A DNA stretch of 64,000 nt from Omphalotus guepiniiformis (Eukaryota; Basidiomycota; Agaricomycetes; Agaricales; Omphalotaceae): contig JAQOOI010000032.1 in NCBI GenBank assembly GCA_028554645.1, positions 50,044-114,043 of the forward strand. The letters run 5' to 3'. Of the stretch, positions 1 through 10,422 are shown piece by piece. The first letter of the stretch is position 1; every line of letters starts with the position of its first letter. A model generated the notes under the pieces. That model was not told where the DNA came from and did not search any database. It saw only the letters and a list, made by a program, of their open reading frames with translations. Position numbers and translations under genes: made by a program.

Positions 1-2129
1 GGATCCTGCGGAGAAGAATCCGACCTCTTCCTTTGTCTCCCTAACGCAAGAACTCTAGGGTCCAACAGACTCGCACTCTGATTCTCGAGTTCTCTCTCAA
101 TCACCAGACCTAAAGGGTGACCCCGAGATTTCGATATGGAGGGTGGTATAGCGTCAATGAGGTATATCTTTCGGAGATGTTCTGGGAGAGGGCCAAAGAT
201 GTCGACTAGTGCTTGACGCCCGTCGAGGCGCGCTTGAAGGATGTCCATCATGTATACGGCGTATATTGGGTCGGAAGTCGAGGTTTGACCTTCATGTGCG
301 GTGGTGGTGGTGGCACTCGAGGGGAATTCTAAGCACAGAACTGCTTCTATCCCGTTTGACGCGAGAACGACGTTGTTCCAGTGTTTGATGCAGGCGAAAA
401 CAGCGTCTGCTGGGTGGGTAGGATGGTTAAACACCTGAACGAAACGACGGTAGTGAGTTATCGTGTCGGGCGGAACAGAAATGGAAAGAAGAATAGATGT
501 ACCATTTGCAGATCATTGATGAAGGCGTTCCAAGGAGAATGCTTATGGCCTTGATATTCAACATGGCTGGGTAAAAGAGGGGATATGGGCATCGTTCTAC
601 GAGCATCCATGAGTTTGATGGTAGGGAAGGCCTGACGCCGACCCGCCTTCAGGTCAGAGGTAGATTCAAACGGATGCTGTCCTTGAGGTGTTGATACAGG
701 AAACGACGTAGACGTGACCGCAGGCATGTGAATAGACGAACCCAAGGAATCTTTAAGTCCAGAAAGAAACGTCGGTATACCGGGAATCTCCATACGTCGT
801 TCCCTAAGCATCCGAAACCCAGAATCAACTCTCCTATGGAATTTCTGATCCAGCGAATCCCCAAAAGTCGAGAAAGTGTATATGGTGAGCACGATGCACA
901 AAATCCCTAGTCCAAGGACACAGGAAATGGCAATACGTATACCGAGTGCTGCACGCGGAGATACAGCATGTGGGGTATTCAAACCAGCCGAAATGGTAGG
1001 AGGGGAAGCACGCCAAGTAAACGACATAATAGATGCGAGGAATAGAATTACTGCCCAAGAAAACCAAGCTGCGGGCGCAGCGAGCATTATCCATGGATTC
1101 CACCAAATCAATTCGTTCCCATTTCGCGATTCCTGAGAAAAGGGTAGGTCAGAATGAACCTTCGCCATGGAATAGGTTTCGGTCACCATTGACCAAGCAG
1201 CAGCTTTATGCGGTTTTCGCATTGAGCTAAAGCGGAGGATACATAAGTACCCGCAGAGTACAGCGATCACTGAGCATATGAATGATAATATGCTTCCCGT
1301 CCAACTGACTGCATCATCGCCACTGAGTGAAAGTAGTGATAAGGTAGCTCTGAGGGTCGGCGCGCGGACGTAAGTCATGATAGTGGGGTATGGAAAGGTG
1401 TGACACGTACGAGGTTATCAGAGCGGAAACGATATTCAATGTCCTCCACTCTTGAAGCAAGTCGTCGACAAAAGTCTCCCACGTTGTCAAAAAATGAGAC
1501 AGCTCTGGGGACATGCCTCCCCCCACATCGGAGCCAATCGTCGTCGCCTTGGCAGTGGTCAACTGTGAAGGTAATGCCGACCAAATGCAGTTAATGTCCG
1601 AACGAGTGATTCCAGATTCCTTGCAAACCTGCAAGACTCTGGAGTGATATAGAGAAGGAAGACGAAGATAGAGTGTGATATAGCCTGCTTGAAGAAGTTG
1701 TTTGAAGAATATGAGAAAACGTAGCGATAATGGTGTAGCCGGAAGATTTGCGACCGAGTTGTTGGCGGCAATCGGTGGTACTGGAGGGTCTCGAGATGAG
1801 GATAGCATAACAGATGGGAAATCTGTGAGGGCTACGTCCTGCAGAGTCTTCTCAAGTGCTTGAAGAACCCCAGACGCGTCTCGAAAGTTAGGGATCACTC
1901 TAGCGCCCTCGTTATACGCAAAAGACATTGAATCAATGTCTTCTCGTGTATGCCGCCCCCCCTGCTGCTGCTGATCTCGAGGCCAAACTGATTCCTTCGT
2001 ATGACTCGTCATCGAAAGCTTTTCAGCATCGCACTGTCCAGAACTAGATCCTATCGCTGCTGCTGCTGCTGCTGCTTCTCGTCCACTTCCGACGTCGGTG
2101 GTGGGGTTGGGGTATTGGTGAAGAGTCAT
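1..2129 (-). CDS. Four-pass membrane protein of unknown function (3' end beyond window)
   Basis: Three exons read on the minus strand: 2129-1411, 1349-503, and 435 to the window edge. The introns (1350-1410, 436-502) have GTAC donors and CAG acceptors; the first two exons total 1566 nt, a multiple of 3, and the frame stays open to the edge. The first ~100 residues are low complexity, with an Ala run from GCT repeats and a Gln run. Four hydrophobic helices follow, around NIVSALITSATLSLL, SWTGSILSFICSVIAVLCGY, PWIMLAAPAAWFSW and RIAISCVLGLGILCIV. A soluble, mostly polar C-terminal part begins after the third intron-bounded exon. The WRTLNIVSAL and MRKPHKAAAW surroundings resemble a widespread basidiomycete membrane-protein family whose function I do not know. 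An in-frame ATG at 2162 is an alternative start. It is divergent from the tetraspanin gene. Confidence 0.8.
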
Positions 2130-2595
2130 GATGTTGAATTGGTCAAATAGATATACATACAATCCTATTCGGAACCTGCCCAGGCTGTGCCAGCGTTTCA
2201 GAACAAATCAGCGCTACTTAGTATAAAGTCACAGGGCGCCAGAAGTAGCTTGTTTCCCGAACAGAGAAGAATTCATTCCGCTGGGATGATGGATCGATAC
2301 TGAAGAAGAGGCCCGCTCCATCGGCAGAAAAAGCGAGAATTCTATGACGGATTTCTTCCGAGAAGAACATTGGAATGAGTTCAATATTCAGCAATTTCAG
2401 TGAAGCTGCTGTTGCTGAAGCGCTGAAGGTCCGGAGAAGCTGGAAGGTTGATTGACAACCCTAGAATTGGCCAGGTCCGAAAATCCGATTAAATCCCGTG
2501 ATGTGACTCGGACTTTCGGCCTGATTCAATTGACACTAAGTGTGGCGTTACGAACCAGTTACGAACCCTTACTTAGCTTTCTTTGGGTTACCATC
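2130..2595. promoter_or_regulatory. Divergent intergenic region, probable shared promoter
   Basis: This 466-bp gap separates the start codons of two divergently transcribed genes, so it must hold both core promoters. I see no convincing TATA box or named operator; the assignment rests on position only. Confidence 0.4.
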
Positions 2596-4200
2596 ATGTC
2601 GTCTCCGAAAGTATTTCTAAGGCCTTCAACCTTTTCCCAAGAAACCATGCGCCGTCGTTCTAGCAGCTCTTCGTTCGCTTCGCTTGTCAAAAATCATGCT
2701 GAACCTGTTGAACCTACGATTCGACTTGTGGCGGCTTCGAGTTCACCTGAATCGTCTCCGTTGGCGCTCGGTTCGAGCTCTCGCTATTTGAGGAGGACTT
2801 TTGTTGAAGAGGAAGAGGATGATAGGCGCTATGAGGAATACGAAGATATTACTGAACTCGTTGTTGATGAACCTCGGAGTTTGTCGTCGCTGTCCTATCG
2901 CCCTTCTGCCCAGGAACTCACGGCTTCAACATTAAATTCATATTCAAGTGCGCAACGTAAACCCTCTATACGCTCATTCATTTCAGGAGGCATGGACGTC
3001 ATCAATCTCGCGCCCTCAATGAAATCTCTACTCTCCGGCTCGTCCACGAGCATACGAAAAGACTCTAAAAACACAAATTATACCTTGAACTCCTCTTCAT
3101 CGACAAAAACTACAGATTCTCAGTTTAGCAAACAATCTTCCCTCAATGACAAATTTACGCAAAAGTGGCCAAAGCCTCGTTCGCTTACTAGGATAATCGA
3201 CCTGGAAAACCCAACAGCGGCTTGGAAGAGCAGGAAGGGATTAAGTGCTATTGACAAGCGAGCAACGATGTCAACGCTTGAAGATGGATTGGGTCTTGGA
3301 ATGGATGGGATGGATCGATGGACAGGGTTTAAATGGTGTTTGCTGATTTCGGTGGGAACGGTGTTGTGCTATGGTGCAGGGATAATGGTATGTGCTATTT
3401 TAACATGGTTTCGTAGTGCGTTCTTCCATCCTATCTATGTATACTTGACACACATCTTGATTCTACGTGTATTCTTTCAACAGCTTGGGACCACGCGGAC
3501 GTGATGTACGTTGCGGACAACGATATTCTTATACTCATCACATTATCAGCGTCTACTCTTATGTTTACCGCACTTCTGGGTCTTACTGGGGCACTGCTTA
3601 ATTCTCGACCTATTTTGGCGACTTATGCGGTTCTTTTGTGGCCTGCGTTGATATCGATGTTAGTGGTTGGGTACAGCAGTTATAAGCGCTGAGCGCTGGG
3701 CCTTTGCTCTGGATCATAAACTTAACTTTTCTTGGAGTCAATATTATACTCCTTTAGGCCGTCTTCTAATTCAAAGTTCACTGCGATGTTGTGGGTACTA
3801 CAACCCCCTACATGAAGCGACGCCTAGCAGCAAGTGTTATACTAGGAGTTCGTTACCTGGGTGTAAAGGCAAGCTTTATAGATTTGAGAGAGAGAATTTG
3901 TATTTGATTTGGTCGACTATGTTCGGTCTTGTTGCTGTTCATGTTGGAAATATTGTGGTGGCACTTCTGTGTGTTAATCATGTTACGAGGACTTTTGGGG
4001 AGGGGGTTATGCCGAAGGAGTATCGGTTGAGTAGGTTGGATGTTGTGGTTGATGCGGAGAAGATTTGGGAGGAGATGAGTAGGATGAAGGTTGGATGTGT
4101 GAGTAGACCGGGGTGTTCTAGGGCTTCTGAGAGTGGGATGGTGTTTAGGGAAGATCGGGAGGAGAGGATTCCGCTTTTGGACAGCAAGGCAAGGCGTTAG
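2596..4200 (+). pseudogene. Fungal tetraspanin, reading frame broken by a 7-bp tandem duplication
   Basis: Exon 1 is 2596-3415 and exon 2 begins at 3484; the 68-bp intron has a GTGCGT donor and CAACAG acceptor and joins TWFR to TWDHADVMYV. Domains: a Ser-rich cytosolic N-terminus of ~240 residues, TM1 around FKWCLLISVGTVLCYG, TM2 ILILITLSASTLMFTALLGL, TM3 ILATYAVLLWPALISML, a large extracellular loop with the tetraspanin CCG motif (RCCGYYNP) plus two further Cys (CYTRSSLPGC), and TM4 IWSTMFGLVAVHVGNIVVAL, then an acidic tail. Fungal tetraspanins organise membrane microdomains. After SSYKR the frame ends at TGA, while the rest continues in another frame as FALDHKLNFSWSQYY. The join is AGCGCTG repeated twice (3685-3698). 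With one 7-bp copy absent the frame runs YKRWAFALDHK and gives about 509 residues, as expected. It could be a true null allele, a polymorphism or a sequence error. Confidence 0.9.
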
Positions 4201-4488
4201 AAGTATTTTTTTATCGTTGATAAATATGTGAGTTGTATGGGACTCGCACTTATACATTGTACATTAAATAATTGACTACATAGCAAGATTACGGGATAAG
4301 AAGCTCCAAAAATCATTGGTGATTCGTTTCATGTCATGAAGAGCTACCTCACTGCATCTGTATTGTCATTGAACGTTTGAACCCTCGACTGAGCTATTGA
4401 ACTGGCTTCAAGTTCGTACTCACCTCCGAGGGGATCCTACCCTACAAGAAAGTTCGAAGTCACGGTTGTCGGTTGTCGGTTGTCGTTG

Positions 4489-5180
4489 TCAGTAGATTCG
4501 CTCTACGTCGTTTGAAAGAACGACGGAGTGATGAAACTCATTATCATGAGGATGGGCTTTTTCAAGTTTCGGTATTTCCATTTCCATTTCCATCTGTACT
4601 CCTCCCACTCCGAGTCCTCCCGGACCTTTCTCGCTGTCAAGATCGTGACACGCACCCGCACCCGCACCCGATTCGGGGTCACGGTCGACGATGACTGTAG
4701 AGCAGATTGACAGTGTGGCATCCGATACGGATACGGAGGGTGGGTGATGAGGACCGTTAAGGGGTGTTTGGAGGACTCGTAAAGGCAAAGGCCAGAAGGA
4801 TGCGGATAACTGACGTTCTTGGTGTGGGTGTGGGTGTGGGTGTGGGTGTGGATTGGGAGGCAAGTGAAGAGTACGAGAACGAGAACGAGAATGAAGGAGA
4901 TAGAGTCGTGTACCGATGTATCGAGATGCTGTGAGGATTAGGAGGAGGAGGATTATGGTTGCCACTGCGAACCGGGGGGAACGGGGGAAGAAGGCAAGGT
5001 CAAGTCAATATCGGAAGAAGTGTACGAACCCTAGTACTCGTACTTACTTATAATAAGCATATACTCTAGAATTTCGTCAAATTCCGCTAGACCTGTGTCT
5101 GTGTTGTTGTTGTTGGTGTTCTCTCTCGTTACGTATGTATGCCATTGTTCTGCGAGGTTGAGTCTGAGTGGAGGCATCAT
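4489..5180 (-). CDS. Small single-pass membrane protein with coding His-Pro repeat
   Basis: Two exons, 5180-5048 and 4964-4489, joined across an 83-bp intron (GTAAGT donor, TTCGCAG acceptor). The total is 609 nt, 202 residues. The N-terminus is short and polar (MMPPLRLNLAEQWHTYV, then an Asn run). The splice junction creates one continuous hydrophobic segment, MLIIIMATIILLLLILTAS, which supports the model. The cytosolic or lumenal tail carries an Arg-Ser stretch and a (His-Pro)6 tract encoded by a GGTGTG hexanucleotide repeat at 4819-4850, then Met-Glu repeats. No domain is recognised. It ends 288 bp from the end of the convergent tetraspanin gene. It resembles the next minus-strand gene only in plan: one TM followed by a low-complexity tail. 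Confidence 0.6.
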
Positions 5181-5988
5181 ACGAAATTGTCCGGGGGTGG
5201 GTTGGAGGAGGACTGGGTACAGAGAGACTTCTTGGTTTTAAATACTTACTTGACAGGATGAGATGTTGCTATTGATATTGATTGACGCTGATAGATAGAT
5301 ATGAACTTCATTTGCCATAGTAGGAACCCTCTACAGCTTTTCCGAGTCGATCGAACGAATGAAGATGAGTATGTATATAGGGTATTTATATATATTCTGA
5401 TGGTGCCGGTGAGGCCTTGAGGTGGTGTTTTGACAGCGAAGCGTTAATCTGCGTGGTGTGAGGATGATGCGCCGCTGGGTGTCAAGTTGTTGTATGTATG
5501 TATTACTACATAGGGTACAGAACAATACAGCTGTATGTAGAAGCGCGCGGCGTACTAAACATATGCATAAGGTTTGGTTTCATTATCATTTGATTTTTTT
5601 AGAACTCATAGCATACATGTGCAACAGCTTATTGGCCTAATATGTATATGGGTATGTAGGTATGGATGGGTCTATTGATAGGTCGTCAGAGTGACAGGTA
5701 GTATTAAATATACAGTAGAGGTACAATATGATGACTGGTATATATATATAGTAGATAACAATGAGAGAAAATGCACAAGTGGAACTCAACTCGAGTCAAA
5801 ACAGCGAAGCGAAGCAAAGCAAAGCAAAGCAAAGCAGTTCAAGCAATGACTCCCATACTCGCACTTCGTGCCGGGGAAGTACTAGGTGGAGGTGGAGATT
5901 GCGGTTAATCCGAGAAAGACGGCGGTTTTAAAAGAGATGCTGTTGAGGAAGTAGTCAGACTAAAGCTAGGTCCAGTGTACCTCAGAAG
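5181..5988. other. Intergenic, no gene seen; GCGAA/GCAAA microsatellite
   Basis: This 808-bp interval is AT-rich, with short TA runs (about 5375-5395 and 5738-5752). A pentanucleotide repeat, GCGAA grading into GCAAA, lies at about 5801-5836. It must hold the promoter of the 4489-5180 gene and the 3' end of its neighbour. No open frame in it looks coding. Confidence 0.5.
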
Positions 5989-6618
5989 CTACACACATCT
6001 AGAACTTGAACTTCTGCTACTATCTCTACGGTCACTATCACCACTATTGACTCGACCGGTGCCAGTGTGGCGCCCTGGACTCGGACTCGGACTCGGACTC
6101 GGACTTGTCGGTGGTCTTGGTTCTTTATGCATCGATAAATTAAAAGAACCTGAGGGATTCCGATAAGGCGATTCACTGGCAGGACTCGGAACTTGGAGTG
6201 TTGAACCGTAGTTTGTGACGGCGAAGGTGCTTGGGGCTATGAAGTGAAAAATATCATGATATCAATGTAGTGAGAGCGAAGATAGTACTTACTGGTACTC
6301 TGAGTCTTCATCTGCGAGCGTTCGAATTCCTTGAATTTAAGGTTCATCCATCTATCCCATAATGCGAGAGCGTAGAAGATGAGGATTAGGATTGCGATTA
6401 TGATTGCTCCGGAGTAGTCTCCTATAGCTGGTCAAGTTCAAAATAGTCAGAATGCACTGGTGTTTGGCGACGGTTGAAAATAGGTTGGACTTACGTTGGG
6501 TATCGGAGTCGTTGCATGGGTAGACATTGGCATTGGCATCAACTACGAGGTCCAACCCTGTAGTACTGGCAGTACCGTCCGCCGTTGGGGCCAAAGTCCG
6601 TAGGTCTGGAATGAACAT
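5989..6618 (-). CDS. Small single-pass membrane protein with Ser-Pro repeat tail
   Basis: Three exons: 6618-6495, 6421-6293 and 6236-5989, with introns 6422-6494 and 6237-6292 (both GTAAGT donors, ATAG acceptors). The coding length is 501 nt, 166 residues. The N-terminal ectodomain (MFIPDLRTLAPTADGT...) contains one Cys. It is followed by one transmembrane helix, GAIIIAILILIFYALALW, spanning the first splice junction. A basic juxtamembrane segment (DRWMNLKFKEFERS) predicts a cytosolic C-terminus by the positive-inside rule. The tail carries a (Ser-Pro)5 tract from a GGACTC hexanucleotide repeat at 6078-6102 and ends in an Arg/Ser-rich stretch. No family is recognised; a role as a small membrane anchor or adaptor is only a guess. 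Confidence 0.65.
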
Positions 6619-8590
6619 CGCGCTGGGAGTCCAAGAAGGGTGCGGCGGGCGAATGACGAGAAAGTGCTCGACCCCTTTCCCTTAAGTACTTGTATCACTG
6701 AATCTGATGTACACCCATACTTGAGCTTTGCTGTGTTGGAACTTGGAAAGTTCCTTAGTCAGGGTCGTGCTTAAGCTGTGGTGGATGATTCACTTCGGCG
6801 CTTCTATGTATCATTCCATTGTCCAACCGTGACTCCATGGCGATCCAATCATGATCTAGTCACCGGGAGAAAGAAGTGAGAAAGAGGCAAGAGGGAACTA
6901 AAAGGTGTGCGTGCGACTTGCACAATGCAATTGGGTGAGGCGGTGCGGGTGCGGGAGATGTCGATGCATGATTTGATTTGATTTGATTTGCTCGGGGTGA
7001 ATGTTCGAATAGAACCTGGGCCCCTGAACTCTATACAATGAGATATCGAGTCAACCATTGTGTATGTCTTCCCACTTACTTACTAGATTGTGTTTTGAGC
7101 GCGGCTCGGAAGCGGAAGCGGAGGGAGGTCCGAGGGATGATGCCGGGATGATGGCATCATAGCCTCTGACTCTTACTGTAGGTACGCCCCGCTTGCGCCA
7201 CACAAGCGTATCCTGCTGTGGCCGAACCGGAGGCATGCCCGGGGAGATGACACGGAGATGTACAAGTAAGCGTCCGAAAGCCCGTTGGTGTCCTCCGAGT
7301 TCAAATCGCGTTTGAGTAATGGTTGAAACGATGGTGGAAAGCGCTGTACTAGGGTGTACAGTGTAGAGCAAGTCAATGGATCGTCGCACTAAAGATCCGT
7401 ACAAAAATTTGATAAAAGAAATCTGAAGGAGCCTGAAGGTTGGCAGACGACGTACCTTTATCGCGCTCAAGCGTCTTTTATACTACGAATTTCAGCGAGA
7501 TGTCAAATTGATAATCGGTATACTTATGTTACACTCGAAGAAGCAAAGTTTGCGTGCAAAGCTGCGACAGCCTATGTACTTAGGTCCGCAGTTCAAGTTG
7601 CCACGGTCGGAGTCGCCCTGATTCGCCGCCAGTTCGGTGAAATCCTGTGAATCAACGCGTGACACTGCCACGGTTGGATTACTAATACCTTTACTTCCGA
7701 GTCCGTAACCTCTTCGACTGCTTCCACCACCTTTCAGCGTATTCCATATTCTTCTCATGGCAGATCTCTCTCAACAGGAACTCCCGCCCGACAACTGTGC
7801 GCATCTCATATCGTCAAGCTAGACTCGCGACCGACAGCGACTTTACGAAGCTTTGCTTGCGTTGCTTTGCTTGCGCACTGCACAGTAACGCACGCACACT
7901 CGATCCTTTCAGTGATCACCGTTCGACCCTCCCGATTCCCTCTCCCCCCACACATCTTGGCTTGAGTTGACGCTGGACGAAGGTGACTTCATACGCTGCG
8001 CCTCGGGATTCTCACGACGACCTGCAATGGAGAAAGCTTCCAAGGGGTCGTAATGAACGAACGACCGAACGAACGAAAGGAACGAAACGACTATTGGCGC
8101 GGTGCTGGGATAAAGACCGTGGCGTGAAGTTCAAATGTGAAGCATGGCAAAATGAGGGGTGGGTACCTGGGTGTTGCAGGTGGTGTTAGGGAACCCTAGG
8201 ATCTACAGTAGGCGGGGGCGGAAAAACGGGGAAAAGCGGGTAGGGGTTCAGCTTGTTCCGGAGTTTGGGAACCCATCATAGTTCTTCTTCTACCGCCGAT
8301 GCGTATGCGTATGCATTGCTGTATTGACGCGTACGGTTGATATGTCGGGTTGCAAGGAAGTTGAAACTTGAAGATAGGATTGGTACGAATAGAGGTGAGA
8401 CGAGATGAGATGAGGCGAAGACGAAGACGAAGATGAATTAGACAGGACAGGACAGTTCAAGCGTCGTTCTTCGAGTCCATCGTCCACGCATTAATGCAAG
8501 ACTCCGATGGCCAACGGTATGCCGTATCAACGCTATCGTTATCGTAACTCGAGCCTCGATGGACCCCACAATTCCACAAAACCTTCCCTT
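6619..8590. other. Gene-poor stretch, one weak exon candidate
   Basis: About 2 kb without a gene I can support. It has a TTTGA pentamer run at 6972-6990, a GAACGAACGAAAGGAACG run at 8063-8085, and an 88-codon open frame at 7492-7758 that is listed separately. No RNA gene or transposon end is recognised. Confidence 0.4.
7492..7758 (-). CDS. Possible short exon, hypothetical
   Basis: An 88-codon frame starts MRRIWNTLKGGGSSRRGY. A plausible GTATTAG donor and TTCACAG acceptor inside it would shorten the product to about 40 residues. The Trp-containing basic start superficially resembles small mitochondrial complex I accessory proteins, but none of their later conserved residues follow. I treat it as an unproven exon; it may be noise. 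Confidence 0.2.
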   Translation of the reverse strand: MRRIWNTLKGGGSSRRGYGLGSKGISNPTVAVSRVDSQDFTELAANQGDSDRGNLNCGPKYIGCRSFARKLCFFECNISIPIINLTSR

Positions 8591-8596
8591 CCCTTT

Positions 8597-9990
8597 CCCT
8601 TGAATTCCTTCAGGCTTCCTTTCCTTCCTTCCCGCTTCCATCCTTTCCCAAAATCGTCACGCGTATCATCTACCCCTTACATTCTCGAAACTCGATCTAG
8701 GCTCGCTATATGATCTGAGAGTTATGTTCAAGCTTCCCCGAGTATTTCTCCACGTCTACCAATACCATCCAATGTTCCAAGTTCCACAATACCACAAATC
8801 CAACTCCAACTCCAACTCCAGTTCCAACTCATCGACCCTGGGCCCTTCTTCATGATCAAGTTCTTACGGTCCAGTACTCGACACTATGTAGTTAGGTCGA
8901 GTTTGACATCCCAGCTTCGTGGTTCATGCTTCGTGTCTTCGGTGTCTTTACGCCTAATTCAATCTCGAAAATTTCCCGCTGACTAGTCACTATTCGAATG
9001 TATGTATTCGTTCCATCTCAGGATCAGGATCAAAGAAGAGCCTCGAGCTGGAGTGAAGCAGCACCAGGAGACTTTTAAGTTTCCGTTTTGACAACTTCGA
9101 TCTCGACTTGGGAACCGAACCTGTCGAAACTCGAAATTCGAAATTCGAACCTGTCGTTAAACCCAAGGCGCAAGGTTGGGTTGGGCACAATCCCTTGAAT
9201 TCCTTCAGGCTTCCCGAGTCCTTTTCTTGAAATCGTTATCATCTACCCCCTTCTACCCCTTATGTTCTCAAAACTCGATCTTCGGTAATCTGATATTCAA
9301 TATTCAACTTCTGTTCCTCCGAGCCGACCAATACCATCCAATGATCCAAGTTCCACAACTCCACAATTCCAATTCTAATTTCAACTGCAACTCATCGACC
9401 CTGGGCCCTTCTTCATGATCAAGTTCTTAAGGTCCAGTACTCGACACTATGTAGTCAAGTCGAGTTTGACATCCCAGCTTCGTGGTTCATGCTTCGTGTC
9501 TTCGGTGTCTTTACGCCTAATTCAATCTCGAAAATTTCCCGCTGACCAGTCACCATTCGAATGTATGTATTCGTTCCATCCCAGGATCAGGATTAGGATC
9601 AAAGAAGAAGAAGAGCCTTGAGCTGAGTCAGGCAGCAGCGTAGCGGCACCAGGGGACTTTAGTGGGACTTGTTCCGTTTTGACAAAATTGAACTTTGACT
9701 TGGGAACCGAACCTGTCGAAACTCGAAATTCGAACTGGTGGTTTAACCCATTGAAGGCGCAAGGTTGGGTTGAGCACAATCCCTTGAATTCCTTCAGGCT
9801 TCCCGAGTCCGTTTCTTGAAATCGTTATCATCTATCCCCTTCTACCCCTTATGTTCTCAAAACTCGATCTTCGGTAATGTGATATTCAATATTCAACCTC
9901 TATTCCTCCACGCCTACCAATACCATCCAATGATTCAAGTACAAATTCCAACTGCAACTCATTGACCCCGGTTCCTTCTTCAAGTTCTTA
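8597..9990. repeat. Tandem repeat, about 590-bp unit, 2.4 copies
   Basis: The landmark TCCCTTGAATTCCTTCAGGC recurs with its TGAATT at 8601, 9196 and 9785, giving spacings of 595 and 589 bp. Long matching stretches follow each landmark, including the CCAATACCATCCAATG block, CGACCCTGGGCCCTTCTTC and the block around CGAATGTATGTATTCGTTCC. The third copy is truncated near 9990. Short open frames that recur in each copy are by-products of the duplication. No transposon feature is seen. Confidence 0.85.
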
Positions 9991-10422
9991 CAATACGTGA
10001 CATAGTCGCGAGGAAGGAAGGAAAGGAGGGAGGATAAGTACGACAAGGAATGGTATATTCCGGTCGTCTACTGCCAATTCCAACCCATGGACGGAATCCG
10101 AAAGGCGAAAGGTGACCGAGGAGGTATGAGTCGTATTGTATTAGACTTCCAGGCGTTGTATTGATTTCTATTTCTTCAACGTACAGTGCAAACAGCATGT
10201 TTCGATACAAGTGACACTAGCTTTGAACCTAACTCTTCGGCCGAACTTCGCCGAACCGAAATCAATGTGCTGCCGGTGCCGGTGAAGCGCTTGAGCGCTA
10301 TGCATTTCCGCATGTTTCGGGGAAGGTATCGATATCTCAATGAAAAGTAAAAACATATCCAATTCATTTATCAAAAACGAATTACAAAAAAAAAAACGAA
10401 AAGAAAAGAAATTTTAAAGTGT
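9991..10422. other. Intergenic, downstream of F-box gene
   Basis: This 430-bp interval contains no supported gene. An A-rich run near 10385-10412, just beyond the F-box stop codon, could belong to the 3' end signals of that minus-strand gene, but as read from its own strand it is a T-rich run. Confidence 0.4.

Noticed and set aside
458..502. Frame end MVHLFFFPFLFRPTR as C-terminus of the first gene.
   Set aside because: It reads into an intron (GTACAT donor at 502); splicing to 435 gives a long conserved-looking continuation.
3501..3692. Separate 63-codon membrane peptide.
   Set aside because: It is exon 2 of the tetraspanin, cut short by the 7-bp duplication.
7492..7758. Complex I accessory protein (NDUFAF2/NDUFA12-like) start.
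   Set aside because: Only the first few residues resemble it and the conserved middle motifs are absent; kept as a weak hypothetical exon.
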